A DNA stretch of 64,000 nucleotides from CAYTKU01 sp964550845 (GCA_964550845.1 CAZKAD010000001.1:186001-250000), one strand, 5' to 3'; counted from the stretch's first letter, positions 16,721-25,284 are shown. Translations and numbers: made by a program. The notes: generated by a model not told the origin, from the sequence alone.

Positions 16721-16777
16721 GAAAAAACTCAATTTTCGAATATTAGTTAATATTATATTCGAAAATTGAGTTTTTTC
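16721..16777. repeat. Perfect 23-bp inverted repeat
   Basis: The arms 16721-16743 and 16755-16777 are exact reverse complements around an 11-nt loop. It lies between divergent gene starts (16661 and 16818), so it is not a simple 3'-end hairpin and may be an operator. Confidence 0.8.
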
Positions 16778-16817
16778 TTCCCGATTGTGAAACAAGTTAA
16801 TCAATTCATCCATTCCA

Positions 16818-17822
16818 ATGGAGCAAAAAGTCGAAGCGAAAATTCCTTCAAAGATTAAGAAGTTCTTTACTCGACTCCAACTTCAACGAAAGTCAAATCC
16901 GGACGAATGGGACATCAAATATCGATATGTGTTGAATCAAGTCAAATTGATGACGAAGAGACAACTTCGTCGATTGAGGAAGTTAAATTCTCGTGTAACT
17001 GAAATTGGACCATCCGAGACGATGTCGGACCTTATTTCAGTTTACTTTGCCTTATTCAAAGGAGAACCACTTGAAGCGAATTTGATTAAGAGTGAATACA
17101 ATAGTGAATTTTATTGGTGGTTGAACCCGTCCTTCCAGGACTTGAACCCGTCCCTCCTCCGGGACTCGAAGCCGGTCAATCAAAAAGGGTGTTATCCACC
17201 CTATTTCGCTTTGAATCAAAACTGGATTGCTTGGTTGAAGAAAATCTTTCCGTTGGCGAATATTCGACTTTCGCCTTTTTCCATTTATTCTTATTGTTCA
17301 GACGGAGAAAAGATTTCGTTCAAGAAGTACTTCCCAAAGTATCCAGTCATTTATCTCGATTATGAACTGTCGACCGATAAGAACTTCTGGATAGACGTGA
17401 ATTGGTATGAGAAATATCATCTCAAATCAGTTCGAAAGTATGCCAGTGAAATTCACTGTAACATCGAAGGATTGTTACAATTCCTTTTCCTTCCAGTTGA
17501 TCAAGTTGAATGGATTCATGGTGATCCAGATTGTTATTCAGCTTTCCTTCAACTTGAAGCCGAGACCTATTCCGAAGTGAAAGAACGAAAAATTGTCGTC
17601 CATTCTTCCGAATGGCGTCGAGAGTCCAATCAAAGATTGTTTGAGAAGGTGAAGCAAGAGTTCGACAATGATCCAAACTTCATTGATCGAACTCTCGCCG
17701 CGTTAACTAAGTGGGGTGAATTCAATGAATTTTCAACCATTACTTTTCAACGACCAATTGACGTTGAAAAGTACAAACAAACCGTGAAAGAGCTGTTGAA
17801 CAGCCAAATTACATTTGAATAA
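16818..17822 (+). CDS. Hypothetical protein carrying an in-frame repeat insertion
   Basis: A 334-aa protein with a basic, helical N-terminus (PSKIKKFFTRLQLQRKS, TKRQLRRLRKL) and an aromatic, mixed C-terminal part. No domain is recognised. Around residues 102-120 the sequence NPSFQDLNPSLLRDSKP is written by two or more copies of the dispersed palindromic repeat, of 21 and 24 nt, so the frame is kept. The gene diverges from its leftward neighbour across a perfect inverted repeat. Confidence 0.65.
   Translation: MEQKVEAKIPSKIKKFFTRLQLQRKSNPDEWDIKYRYVLNQVKLMTKRQLRRLRKLNSRVTEIGPSETMSDLISVYFALFKGEPLEANLIKSEYNSEFYWWLNPSFQDLNPSLLRDSKPVNQKGCYPPYFALNQNWIAWLKKIFPLANIRLSPFSIYSYCSDGEKISFKKYFPKYPVIYLDYELSTDKNFWIDVNWYEKYHLKSVRKYASEIHCNIEGLLQFLFLPVDQVEWIHGDPDCYSAFLQLEAETYSEVKERKIVVHSSEWRRESNQRLFEKVKQEFDNDPNFIDRTLAALTKWGEFNEFSTITFQRPIDVEKYKQTVKELLNSQITFE
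17121..17165. repeat. Dispersed repeat inside a gene, 21 + 24 nt
   Basis: Two units beginning TTGAACCCGTCC and ending GGAC lie in frame in the 334-aa gene. Both lengths are multiples of three. Confidence 0.75.
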
Positions 17823-17824
17823 TT

Positions 17825-17848
17825 TTTTTGATCTTTCGAGATCAAAAA
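17825..17848. terminator. Hairpin, loop TTCG
   Basis: TTTTTGATCT and AGATCAAAAA form a perfect 10-bp stem around TTCG, right after a rightward stop codon. Confidence 0.7.
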
Positions 17849-17901
17849 TGCCGATTAATTAATTTATTTTCTTTCTTTCAAATTCGTCCGCTTAATATTC
17901 A

Positions 17902-19938
17902 ATGTCGGAGAATATTTCCACGGCGCTTCCGAACTTCAAATCCCTTTCATCGTTCAATGGAGTTGGCCTCTTCATTCCACCTCATCCAATTTATTTGATT
18001 ACTGCTGACGATATTCCAAGAGAAATTCGAGCTCTTAAAGATGAGAAGAAATTCTTGTCCCGAAGTCAAAAAGCTTTTCGAAAGAAGTCTCCACTTCCGA
18101 ATCGGATTAACTTTCAATTTCTCGGTTTAGCCGAAGATTTTGGAGTTGATGTTAACTTTCGTGATCCAAATCTCCAGTCTTTCTTTAAAAGTTTATCAGA
18201 GTTCCGAATTCCGGTTGAAAAGATTGCTGAAGATAAACATTTTAATAAAACATTTATACGCCCTAATTATCCTAAGTATTATTACTTCAACGGTGATGAA
18301 TCTTCGGATTTGTTCCAAAAGTTAGAACCCTTTTTTTCTTACGGTTCAATTATCTTGACCAAAGTTAAATATGATTTGATGATTCGATTTGTTATGGAAC
18401 ATAGAATCAATAATCCAATTTATGATATTTTTCATCTCGACAATCAAGATGATTCTTACCAATTTACTCCTTCATTTTGGAATGGAAAGAGACTTCCAAT
18501 TTGTATCGTTCAATTTCAGTATCCGCAGATGTTTGCTCATCCTGAGATTGAAATCTTTCATCCTGATCATTTCCTGGATCCAGCTTGGTATCTTGAAGAC
18601 GATATTTATGACGATTTTTTCGACGTAGTTCAACCAATTTTGCCAAGAAATCCAACTGAAAGTCAGCGTAATGCAAGTGTGGCGGAAACTTTCCACCACT
18701 TAATGCCACCAAATCCATTTTTTGCTCCATTGGTTGGAGAAAAATCAAAATTTGCTTTCTTCATGGATCCAACTCCTTATTTGAATCAACTTCGACGAAA
18801 TTGTACTCTTGGTAAACTTCCCGAAGAATGTTTCTTAACAAAGCTTGAAAGAAAAGCACTCGTTAATGATTCTTTGTTTACTCTCGACAAAAAAGATAAT
18901 TCGTCAACATTAAAACAGCGAACCAATATAGTTAATTTAGACTTCTTATACACTTGGTTCGAAGTCAATGGTAAAAGAAGGTATTTATATACATATCTTC
19001 CACTTTCTTACCGGGTGGCAGCTGAATATGCGAATGGAATACTTCCAGCTTTTTCAATTCCTTCTTATCTCTTGCTGATTCATTCAAACACCTTTTTGAG
19101 TGATATTCAACTGGCAAGCATTCATTTTATTTACTTTGTCCAACAAATGTACCAGCTGACTTCTTCATCAAGAATTGCAATTGCCCATTCACATGCATCT
19201 TCATTGAGATATTGGTTGAAAAAAGATAAATGTTTCGCCTTTTTTAACGATTATCCAATTACCTCAATTGATAATCCGGTTTACCAACAAATGAAAAAAA
19301 CTGAGTTTTACCATCAAACCGGGGAGAAAAAAACAGTCCAAATGTGGAAATTGTATCAGTCAAATGACGATCCAAACATTGATGAAGAACTTCTTCCAGT
19401 TAAAGGGACTTTTCAAGAACTGGTTCAATATGAACAAAAAGATTGCGATTATCTCCATTCAAAATTGAATTGTGAAGAGAGGAAATATTCTCCGGCTAAT
19501 CTTTTGCCTCATATCGAAGTTCCATTTCGCAATGGACAACCCTACTTCCAAGATTGTCCAGATTGTTTCTTTCTATTCAAAGGAAAGAAATTAACTGAGA
19601 TTGATGAAAAAGAGATTGATCGTTCAATAGTTTATTTAACTTATATTAAACCTGAACTTCGATACATCGTTCGAAAAGAATACGAATATGATGATCCGCA
19701 AGTAATTGTTGATCGAATTCTGTACACCGATGCTCAAAGAAAGAAAGATGACTGGACTGTGCTCAACATCAAGGGTAAGATTGTTCAACAAAATGCAACC
19801 CTTGAACAAGTCAAAAAGTTAATTGGTAAAGATATTCAAGTAAATAATCGAGTTTACTTTACCGAAGGTGAATATACAATTATTCGCTCTCCGTTATATG
19901 GTTTCCTTGGGTATGGAGAGGAATTGAATGTTTTGTAA
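17902..19938 (+). CDS. 678-aa protein, intact paralogue of the broken gene at 12285
   Basis: A large protein without a recognised domain or membrane segment. Aromatic and Pro residues are frequent. The best conserved blocks against the broken copy are FTPSFWNGKRLP, MFAHPEIEIFHPDHFL, PNPFFAPLVGE, FFMDPTPYLNQL and YPITSIDNP. The C-terminal ~210 residues are absent from the broken copy and include two CPDC/CDY-type Cys sites. The presence of two copies, one decaying, suggests either redundancy or an arms-race gene. Function unknown. Confidence 0.75.
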   Translation: MSENISTALPNFKSLSSFNGVGLFIPPHPIYLITADDIPREIRALKDEKKFLSRSQKAFRKKSPLPNRINFQFLGLAEDFGVDVNFRDPNLQSFFKSLSEFRIPVEKIAEDKHFNKTFIRPNYPKYYYFNGDESSDLFQKLEPFFSYGSIILTKVKYDLMIRFVMEHRINNPIYDIFHLDNQDDSYQFTPSFWNGKRLPICIVQFQYPQMFAHPEIEIFHPDHFLDPAWYLEDDIYDDFFDVVQPILPRNPTESQRNASVAETFHHLMPPNPFFAPLVGEKSKFAFFMDPTPYLNQLRRNCTLGKLPEECFLTKLERKALVNDSLFTLDKKDNSSTLKQRTNIVNLDFLYTWFEVNGKRRYLYTYLPLSYRVAAEYANGILPAFSIPSYLLLIHSNTFLSDIQLASIHFIYFVQQMYQLTSSSRIAIAHSHASSLRYWLKKDKCFAFFNDYPITSIDNPVYQQMKKTEFYHQTGEKKTVQMWKLYQSNDDPNIDEELLPVKGTFQELVQYEQKDCDYLHSKLNCEERKYSPANLLPHIEVPFRNGQPYFQDCPDCFFLFKGKKLTEIDEKEIDRSIVYLTYIKPELRYIVRKEYEYDDPQVIVDRILYTDAQRKKDDWTVLNIKGKIVQQNATLEQVKKLIGKDIQVNNRVYFTEGEYTIIRSPLYGFLGYGEELNVL

Positions 19939-19950
19939 GTTAATGATTAA

Positions 19951-19974
19951 ATTTTCATCTCTCGAGATGAAAAT
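19951..19974. terminator. Hairpin, loop CTCG
   Basis: ATTTTCATCT and AGATGAAAAT form a perfect 10-bp stem around CTCG after the 678-aa gene. Confidence 0.7.
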
Positions 19975-20005
19975 AGTGAGTTAAAAAATTTAAACTACAT
20001 TTCAA

Positions 20006-20605
20006 ATGGCTCGTGTTTTTCGAACAAATAATCGGTCGATTGAATTTCGAGATCCTCGTGACTTTTGGAATTCCCTCTCGAAACACGAGGTGACAAAGGA
20101 GTTTGAGGATGAACACTGCGTGAGCGGATTCACAGTTTTGCTTATCGCGGTTACTGCGTTCAAGAAAGATGTTGCTTATGGACCGATGATTGAAACAAAA
20201 CAGAAAAATATTGGTGGTGCCCAATGTATTGATGGGGTGTTTGATCTTCAAGTTAGAAATGCAAGTTATGCTCGACTCACAACAGAAGAAAAATCTGACA
20301 CCTTTACTCCGATCGAATTTGTCAATAAGAATGGAGTTTTTGTGCTTGAAGGTTGCGATCGAGATCATCCTCTTATTCTTCCTCACATCAATGTATTTTG
20401 TCGGGTTGAAAAATTTAAGATCGAAACCGATGGAGAAACAATTCAATATCGTCAATTCGTGATGAATCCTGAAAAAATGAAGCAATTCTTTGCAGAAAAA
20501 GTAACAAATTGCTTTCCATCGATCTTTGCAAACGACAGAGTTGTACTTGCAAGTCTTGGATCACTTAGTTATACTTTCCAATTAAACGAATCTCAAACAT
20601 CTTAA
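20006..20605 (+). CDS. Family B protein, member 1
   Basis: A 199-aa member of a four-gene family in this region. Shared blocks in order: DPRDFWNSL, KKDVAYGP, IDGVFDLQVRNASYARL, FVNKNG, LEGCDRDHPL, NVFxxxxKFKIETDGETIQYRQ. The pattern looks like a compact beta-rich domain with an N-terminal helix, but no known family is recognised. It is followed 6 nt later by the next member in the same direction without a hairpin between them, so the two may be co-transcribed. Confidence 0.75.
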   Translation: MARVFRTNNRSIEFRDPRDFWNSLSKHEVTKEFEDEHCVSGFTVLLIAVTAFKKDVAYGPMIETKQKNIGGAQCIDGVFDLQVRNASYARLTTEEKSDTFTPIEFVNKNGVFVLEGCDRDHPLILPHINVFCRVEKFKIETDGETIQYRQFVMNPEKMKQFFAEKVTNCFPSIFANDRVVLASLGSLSYTFQLNESQTS

Positions 20606-20611
20606 AATTAA

Positions 20612-21238
20612 ATGTCAATCCGAAAGTGGACAGATGGTCATTTTTGTTTTAAATTTGGCGATTCTCGAGAGTTTTGGAAATCAATTACAAAAGCTGAAGT
20701 TACAGATGAAATGATGAAGAAGTATAAAATGACCGGGATTTATGGTCTTATAACTGGTATGATTGATAAGAATACCGAAGCTGCTTACGGACCTGCAGTG
20801 GAGACAAAAGACAAAATCATAACTCTTTCTGGAATTGATGCTCTTTTCGACATTCGAGTCAAGAATGCAACTTACGCCCGATTGAAAACATTTGAGCATT
20901 CGAATTATTTTACTCCAATCGAATTTGTGAATAAGAACGGAATCCCCACAGGAAGTGAAAACGTCCCTTCGGAACTCGAACTTGAAGGTTGTGATTTACA
21001 TCATCCTTTGTTTATTGGTCCACAAAATAAGTTCTCTCTGAAAGAGAAATTCGTGATCGACACTGATGGTGAAATTATTCAATATCGACAAATGGTTATA
21101 AGTCTATCGAAAGCTGATGAATTTTACAGAAAATTTGCAATTGCTCGTACGGCGCCTTCAATCTTTTCGAATGAAAGAGTTATTTTGACTGGAATCGGAA
21201 TTGCAAGTCTTACGTTTAATTTGAAGGAAGCGAGTTAA
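20612..21238 (+). CDS. Family B protein, member 2, with repeat insertion
   Basis: A 208-aa protein most similar to the preceding gene (DSREFWKSI, EAAYGP, IDALFDIRVKNATYARL, FVNKNG, LEGCDLHHPL, FVIDTDGEIIQYRQ). Between FVNKNG and LEGC it has about ten extra residues (IPTGSENVPSELE) that member 1 lacks. This extra DNA contains the dispersed repeat core ACGTCCCTTCGGAACT, a clear case of an in-frame insertion seen by paralogue comparison. Function unknown. Confidence 0.75.
   Translation: MSIRKWTDGHFCFKFGDSREFWKSITKAEVTDEMMKKYKMTGIYGLITGMIDKNTEAAYGPAVETKDKIITLSGIDALFDIRVKNATYARLKTFEHSNYFTPIEFVNKNGIPTGSENVPSELELEGCDLHHPLFIGPQNKFSLKEKFVIDTDGEIIQYRQMVISLSKADEFYRKFAIARTAPSIFSNERVILTGIGIASLTFNLKEAS
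20955..20980. repeat. Dispersed repeat inside a gene, single copy
   Basis: GTGAAAACGTCCCTTCGGAA and flanks encode residues absent from the adjacent paralogue. Confidence 0.75.
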
Positions 21239-21249
21239 CATTTGATCCT

Positions 21250-21277
21250 AAATTTTCATCTCGAGAGATGAAAATTT
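21250..21277. terminator. Hairpin, 13-bp stem, 2-nt loop
   Basis: AAATTTTCATCTC, GA, GAGATGAAAATTT is a perfect palindrome just after the family B member 2 stop. Confidence 0.7.
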
Positions 21278-21296
21278 TTACAATAATAAATGTGCC

Positions 21297-21402
21297 TCTT
21301 AACGTCCTCGAAAGGACTGGTTAAACGTCCTCGAAAGGACTGGTTAAACGTCCTCGAAAGGACTAGTTAAACGTCCTCGAAAAAAGGACTGGTTAAACGT
21401 CT
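21297..21402. repeat. Dispersed palindromic repeat, four tandem copies
   Basis: Four units of the form GTTAAACGTCCTCGAAAGGA followed by CTG lie between convergent genes. One unit has extra A residues. This is the largest cluster in the window. Confidence 0.9.
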
Positions 21403-21412
21403 AGAAAACCAA

Positions 21413-21982
21413 TTAAATAATTTCAAATCGACTTACACGCAGACCTGATGTCACATCATAATCAATCTCAATTCTTTTTCCATTTTCGAGCACTGATCTT
21501 GAAGTTGATTGAAGCAAATATTGTGATCGATGGGCATTTTTCATCTGAGCAACTTTGTAGTGTAAAGTATGACCATCGGTTTCAATTACAAACTTGTTAT
21601 ACAGAGAATTGAACAATGGATAATCAAGATTACAACCTTCGAGCGTCAAAATATTTTCGCTTTCTGCGGAGGCGAATCTGAAAGAGATAAAATCGAGATG
21701 TTGTTCAAACCCGTCGAGTCGAAGACGGGCAAAAGTCCCTCCAATCACATACAAATCAAATAATCCGTCGAACAAAATTGGAATCGAAATTCTTCCATCC
21801 TTTATCTCTGCTTGACGAGACAAATAAACTACATCCTTCTCTGACATCACATTGGTTGCGACACAAAGTTTGACGCTATCTGGCATCTCTTCGACATATT
21901 GATGATCATTGTCGAGCTGTTCGATCAATTCTTGTTGATTGAATTCCTCTTTGGAAAAATTTCTCCAGATTGTGTTATCCAT
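21413..21982 (-). CDS. Family B protein, member 3
   Basis: A 189-aa protein on the opposite strand to the other three members. It retains SEKDVVYLS, FDGLFDLYVIGGTFARLRL, LEGCNLDYPLF and KFVIETDGHTLHY. It starts MDNTIWRNFSKEEF, so it begins directly at the FW-like helix. It diverges from member 4, with 111 nt between the two starts. Function unknown. Confidence 0.75.
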   Translation of the reverse strand: MDNTIWRNFSKEEFNQQELIEQLDNDHQYVEEMPDSVKLCVATNVMSEKDVVYLSRQAEIKDGRISIPILFDGLFDLYVIGGTFARLRLDGFEQHLDFISFRFASAESENILTLEGCNLDYPLFNSLYNKFVIETDGHTLHYKVAQMKNAHRSQYLLQSTSRSVLENGKRIEIDYDVTSGLRVSRFEII

Positions 21983-22015
21983 TCCGGGTTTTTAATTCAA
22001 TCGTTTAAAAAGTGA

Positions 22016-22023
22016 TCAATTTT
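22016..22023 (-). promoter_or_regulatory. AAAATTGA promoter-like octamer
   Basis: 33 nt before the ATG at 21982. Confidence 0.6.
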
Positions 22024-22093
22024 TTACTTCCCGTAAGACTCATAAAAATGACTTAAATAAAATTGGACTAAATAAACTCTTTAGTTGTTAATC

Positions 22094-22804
22094 ATGGATG
22101 AAATGGATCAATTGGCTCGAGATCTTGAACAGAAAATTCAACAATTTCATCTCAGAAATAATCTTCCAGCTACGTCCTCCGAAATTAATTACCGAGAAGA
22201 AGATGCCGAAGTAACTAAAGATCCAAGAAGCTTCTGGAGAGAATTGACAAAGGAAGAAATGACTGAGCAAAAATTGCTTCAACGATGCAGTCCTGAAAAT
22301 CTCTCTGAAGTTTCAATTGATCAGCAGCTTTTTCTTGGACTTGCTATGTCCAAGAAAGATGTAGTGTATCATCGACGAAAATTGCAAATGAATTTCACAG
22401 GAGAATCTCTCTGGAAATGTCGACTCAACGATTATGACGGTGTCTTTGATTTGAAAGTGAAAGGCGGGACATGGGCAGATTTAGTGATTTCTACAACTGG
22501 TTATGACCCGATTCGAATTAAATTTGCCGCTCGTTCATGTCAGCAAGGTGAATCTTCGGATGGAAAGATTAGTCATCAATTGGTGCTCGAAGAGTGCAAC
22601 CGAGATAATCCTCTTTTTATTTCTGCTGCCCTTCGAAACAGATATTTTATTGAAACGAATGGCTCGGAGATTGAATTTACAGGGTTCCGTTATCAAAATA
22701 ATGTCCGCCGGCAAATTGATAAACTCAATCCGATGGCTTCTGTATCAGTTTTTGAAACTGGTCAAGTGATTAAAATTGGTTTACAGAGCCTCGTACTTAT
22801 ATGA
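22094..22804 (+). CDS. Family B protein, member 4
   Basis: A 236-aa protein from the ATG at 22094. The N-terminal ~40 residues are an extra acidic, coiled helix (MDQLARDLEQKIQQF) not found in the other members. The family blocks follow: DPRSFWRELT, SKKDVVYH, YDGVFDLKVKGGTWADL, LEECNRDNPLF and YFIETNGSEIEF. It is the most diverged member, with Cys of LEGC shifted to LEEC. Function unknown. Confidence 0.75.
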   Translation: MDEMDQLARDLEQKIQQFHLRNNLPATSSEINYREEDAEVTKDPRSFWRELTKEEMTEQKLLQRCSPENLSEVSIDQQLFLGLAMSKKDVVYHRRKLQMNFTGESLWKCRLNDYDGVFDLKVKGGTWADLVISTTGYDPIRIKFAARSCQQGESSDGKISHQLVLEECNRDNPLFISAALRNRYFIETNGSEIEFTGFRYQNNVRRQIDKLNPMASVSVFETGQVIKIGLQSLVLI

Positions 22805-22854
22805 TTGATCAGTAAACACATTCTCTTGAATTGATTAAAAGTCTTTTTGAAAGA

Positions 22855-22862
22855 AAAATTGA
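22855..22862 (+). promoter_or_regulatory. AAAATTGA promoter-like octamer
   Basis: 27 nt before ATG 22890 and about 200 nt before ATG 23065. Confidence 0.4.
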
Positions 22863-22889
22863 TCATTTGCTTTAAAATGATCAATCGAA

Positions 22890-23081
22890 ATGAAACGTTG
22901 TTCTTTTCATCATTCACTGAGAGAATATTTGTATCAACGAGCTTTTCTCCGTTCGCTTGGGACGTTTAACTTTGTCGACGTTAGCTTAATTAATTCGGGT
23001 AAATTTCCATTTACAATTTCGGAAGGTTTAGTCAAGTACGCTCGAACCGGAGATCGAAATTGTCATGTCTTCTCGAATTGA
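22890..23081 (+). CDS. Doubtful small ORF
   Basis: A 63-aa frame following a promoter octamer at the usual spacing and overlapping the next gene by 17 nt. Its sequence shows no domain and includes a piece of the dispersed repeat arm (GGGACGTTTAAC). It may instead be the leader of the membrane protein gene at 23065. Confidence 0.25.
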   Translation: MKRCSFHHSLREYLYQRAFLRSLGTFNFVDVSLINSGKFPFTISEGLVKYARTGDRNCHVFSN

Positions 23082-23430
23082 TGTACTTGCTAAAACCATC
23101 TTTACAATTGCTATATTCGGATTGGCCATCTTTTTCACTCTATTGTCAATTTACCGAACACCGAATTATCAAGAATGCGATTATAAGTTTTGTACAACTC
23201 CTTGTCCGACAAATCCTGATATTTGTAGAGAATATGGCTGTAATGTGTGCTATAGCAAAGGATCTTGTATTGACAATTGCCAACCTTATCCATTGGCAAG
23301 CTTTATCATTTCTGTAATTGCTGCAATTGTAATGTGGATTACAATATTATTTTGGCTTTATTATTTGATTAAGGCAGCTCGAAACCATCAGATCGAAGCT
23401 CAACAATACGAAGGTTATCGAACTTTTTAA
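23065..23430 (+). CDS. Small two-pass membrane protein with Cys-rich loop
   Basis: A 121-aa protein with two hydrophobic segments (TIFTIAIFGLAIFFTLLSI near residues 11-29 and FIISVIAAIVMWITILFWLY near 80-99). Between them is a ~50-residue loop with ten Cys, likely disulfide-bonded, and the tail is short and polar. The layout matches the protein at 24854, though sequence similarity is slight. It could be an envelope or inner-membrane virion component; this is inference. Confidence 0.7.
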   Translation: MSSRIDVLAKTIFTIAIFGLAIFFTLLSIYRTPNYQECDYKFCTTPCPTNPDICREYGCNVCYSKGSCIDNCQPYPLASFIISVIAAIVMWITILFWLYYLIKAARNHQIEAQQYEGYRTF

Positions 23431-23501
23431 ACATCCCTTCGGGATTGGTTAAACATCCCTTCGGGATTGGTTAAACGGCCCTTCGGGATTGGTTAAACTT
23501 C
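23426..23501. repeat. Dispersed palindromic repeat, three tandem copies
   Basis: Three units of 22 to 23 nt with CCCTTCGGGATTGGTTAAAC, starting in the stop codon of the preceding gene. Confidence 0.9.
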
Positions 23502-23518
23502 CTTCAAATTGATATAAA

Positions 23519-23526
23519 AAAATTGA
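23519..23526 (+). promoter_or_regulatory. AAAATTGA promoter-like octamer
   Basis: 64 nt before the kinase ATG at 23591. Confidence 0.55.
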
Positions 23527-23590
23527 TATTCTCTCGAATATCAATATTGAAGATTAAAGATTGAATCATAACTTATGTTGTCAATTGTGA

Positions 23591-24445
23591 ATGGACCATC
23601 TTTTAAGAAGTATTTTTGAATGTTCGAAAAATAAACTCTGGAATCATTATCGGCTTCCCGAATTGGATGCCAAAGAATGTCTCGAGCGAGGATTTCAACT
23701 TGGCAAAGAAATTCATTCTACAAAGCATCACGCAATTCTATTGGCAGCTCGAGAAGGAAAGGTTTTTGCACTTAAAGTGACAACCAAAACTGCAGTGCTC
23801 GCTCAAAGATTGGCAACTGAATCAAAAATTCAACCCTCGCCTTATTTATTAACTTATGTTGAAAGGTTTGAAACTCGATCAAGAATTGTTTCAGTCTATC
23901 CTTACATGGAAAAAAGAAGTCTAGATAAATGTCCACAGGAAATACTTCGTGGTAGTTTTATTAGTATCTCTCTTGATGTTTGTAGAGGAATTGAGGCTCT
24001 TCATCAACAAAATTTGGTCCATCGAGATATCAAACTTCAAAATGTCTTGTTCGATCAGAAATGTAAATTAATCGATTTCGAATTTTGTATCCCGGTTGGT
24101 GATCCGATTGACGCAATTGGAACTCCGAATTATCTGGCTCCAGAAAATTTCTTAACGAAAAACCTGAAAGCGAGTTGTTCATTGGATATTTGGAGTCTCG
24201 GTGTAGTTTTTTACAAGATTTTGACAGAAAAGCTACCCTTTGATGGACTTGATCTCCAAGATTTGATTCCAAAGATTAAAGCCCAACCGATTGATTTTTC
24301 AATTGTTCCAGAGCCTTACCGTCCATTAATTTCAAAGATGCTTGAACGTGATCCAATTAAACGGATTGTAATTGGAGACGTAATTCAAGCATTGAAATCC
24401 CTTCGATATCCACCATTTCGAACAAATGTCGACAAAAAGGTTTGA
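23591..24445 (+). CDS. Ser/Thr protein kinase
   Basis: A 284-aa single-domain kinase. Visible motifs: FALKV (ATP-binding Lys), HRDIKLQN (HRD at 144-146), DFE in place of DFG (162-164), GTPNYLAPENF as the activation-loop end and APE motif, and SLDIWSLGVVFYKILTEKLPF. The glycine-rich loop is degenerate (LGKEIHSTKHH). The DFE variant keeps the metal-binding Asp, so activity is plausible. The overall pattern resembles PLK/AMPK-type host kinases; the substrate is unknown. Confidence 0.9.
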   Translation: MDHLLRSIFECSKNKLWNHYRLPELDAKECLERGFQLGKEIHSTKHHAILLAAREGKVFALKVTTKTAVLAQRLATESKIQPSPYLLTYVERFETRSRIVSVYPYMEKRSLDKCPQEILRGSFISISLDVCRGIEALHQQNLVHRDIKLQNVLFDQKCKLIDFEFCIPVGDPIDAIGTPNYLAPENFLTKNLKASCSLDIWSLGVVFYKILTEKLPFDGLDLQDLIPKIKAQPIDFSIVPEPYRPLISKMLERDPIKRIVIGDVIQALKSLRYPPFRTNVDKKV

Positions 24446-24470
24446 CAATTTACGTTACAACTTCAATTTT

Positions 24471-24496
24471 AATTCACTCCTTTCGAGGAGTGAATT
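24471..24496. terminator. Hairpin, 10-bp stem
   Basis: AATTCACTCC pairs with GGAGTGAATT around TTTCGA after the kinase gene. Confidence 0.65.
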
Positions 24497-24519
24497 TTTT
24501 GGGCTTACAAAATTTCAGC

Positions 24520-24655
24520 GAATTGCCAAGGGCGAGCGAGAAAATCGGCGCGTCTCTTCAGTGACGCCATGAAGTGAAATAGAAACGGAGCTGCAACATA
24601 ATTTGGCAGCCCGCGATCAGGCTGGTAGCGAAGTTTCATGCGGATACTATGCAAT
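24520..24655. ncRNA. Possible structured non-coding RNA
   Basis: A compositionally distinct island with several potential short stems: GGCGCGTC with GACGCC (about 24550-24571), GCTGC with GCAGC, and CCGC with GCGG. It does not fit a tRNA: no T-arm or acceptor pairing is seen. The strand and ends are unknown. This is a weak call based on base composition and local pairing only. Confidence 0.25.
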
Positions 24656-24805
24656 TTTATTTGGAAAAGGAAAAAAGGAATTTTTCCATTTTATCCTTTA
24701 ACCTTTTTACGGGGATACAATGTGATTGACAATTGAAAAAATTTTGCGGCTATCTTTTATCTCCGAGACAAGACAACTTACTGTTTAGATGGATCTTTAT
24801 AGAAC

Positions 24806-24813
24806 AAAATTGA
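24806..24813 (+). promoter_or_regulatory. AAAATTGA promoter-like octamer
   Basis: 40 nt before the ATG at 24854. Confidence 0.6.
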
Positions 24814-24853
24814 ATAAATTTTTTACTATATCTATTATTTACCAATTGTAAAA

Positions 24854-25240
24854 ATGCGTCTCTACATTGCAGTCGCAATTGCAACATTTTTGTTAATTGG
24901 TGGTATTTTGATGATTGCTTTTGGCACTCATCAAAAGAAATATGATTGCAATCAGCCAGAAAATATGTGTACCGGATACGACTCTAATCGGGTAGTTAAT
25001 TGTTTAACTTATCCAGATGGATGTAATGGATGTAATGGATGTCTTTTGTATCAATTTGACGGACCAGAATACGGTCCTTCCGAATGTAAACCTTTTGACT
25101 GTGATTCAAATTTGTTATCTCCAGGAGGTATTTTAATGATCGGATTTGGCTCTTTATGTACATTCGGAGCGGTATTAATTTGCATTCTTGCCTGCATTTG
25201 TTGTCGGAATCAAAAGACGGAAGAACAAATTAATGTATAA
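24854..25240 (+). CDS. Small two-pass membrane protein with Cys-rich loop
   Basis: A 128-aa protein. A hydrophobic N-terminal segment (YIAVAIATFLLIGGILMIAF) and a second near the C-terminus (GGILMIGFGSLCTFGAVLICILACICC) flank a loop with nine Cys, including the repeat CNGCNGC. The phrase GGILMIxFG occurs in both membrane segments. The tail is short and acidic. Same layout as the protein at 23065. A virion membrane role is plausible but unproven. Confidence 0.7.
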   Translation: MRLYIAVAIATFLLIGGILMIAFGTHQKKYDCNQPENMCTGYDSNRVVNCLTYPDGCNGCNGCLLYQFDGPEYGPSECKPFDCDSNLLSPGGILMIGFGSLCTFGAVLICILACICCRNQKTEEQINV

Positions 25241-25258
25241 TGTATAACGCTCGTATAA

Positions 25259-25284
25259 AATTTACTCTCCTCGGAGAGTAAATT
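25259..25284. terminator. Hairpin, loop CTCG
   Basis: AATTTACTCTC and GAGAGTAAATT form a perfect 11-bp stem around CTCG after the preceding gene. Confidence 0.7.

Larger units (their letters stand above)
24446..24853. other. 408-nt intergenic region with GC-richer island
   Basis: Begins with a gene-end hairpin, then a GC-richer island (24520-24655), then AT-rich DNA with the promoter of the next gene. No coding frame is convincing. Confidence 0.6.

Noticed and set aside
16818..17822. Pro-rich NPSFQDLNPSLL segment as a functional docking motif
   Set aside because: The DNA shows it is made of dispersed-repeat units, so the Pro residues reflect the repeat rather than a selected binding motif.
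21297..21402. Regularly spaced short repeats that look like a small CRISPR array
   Set aside because: The units are contiguous with no unique spacers, the same word is scattered singly across the window, and no cas-like gene is present.
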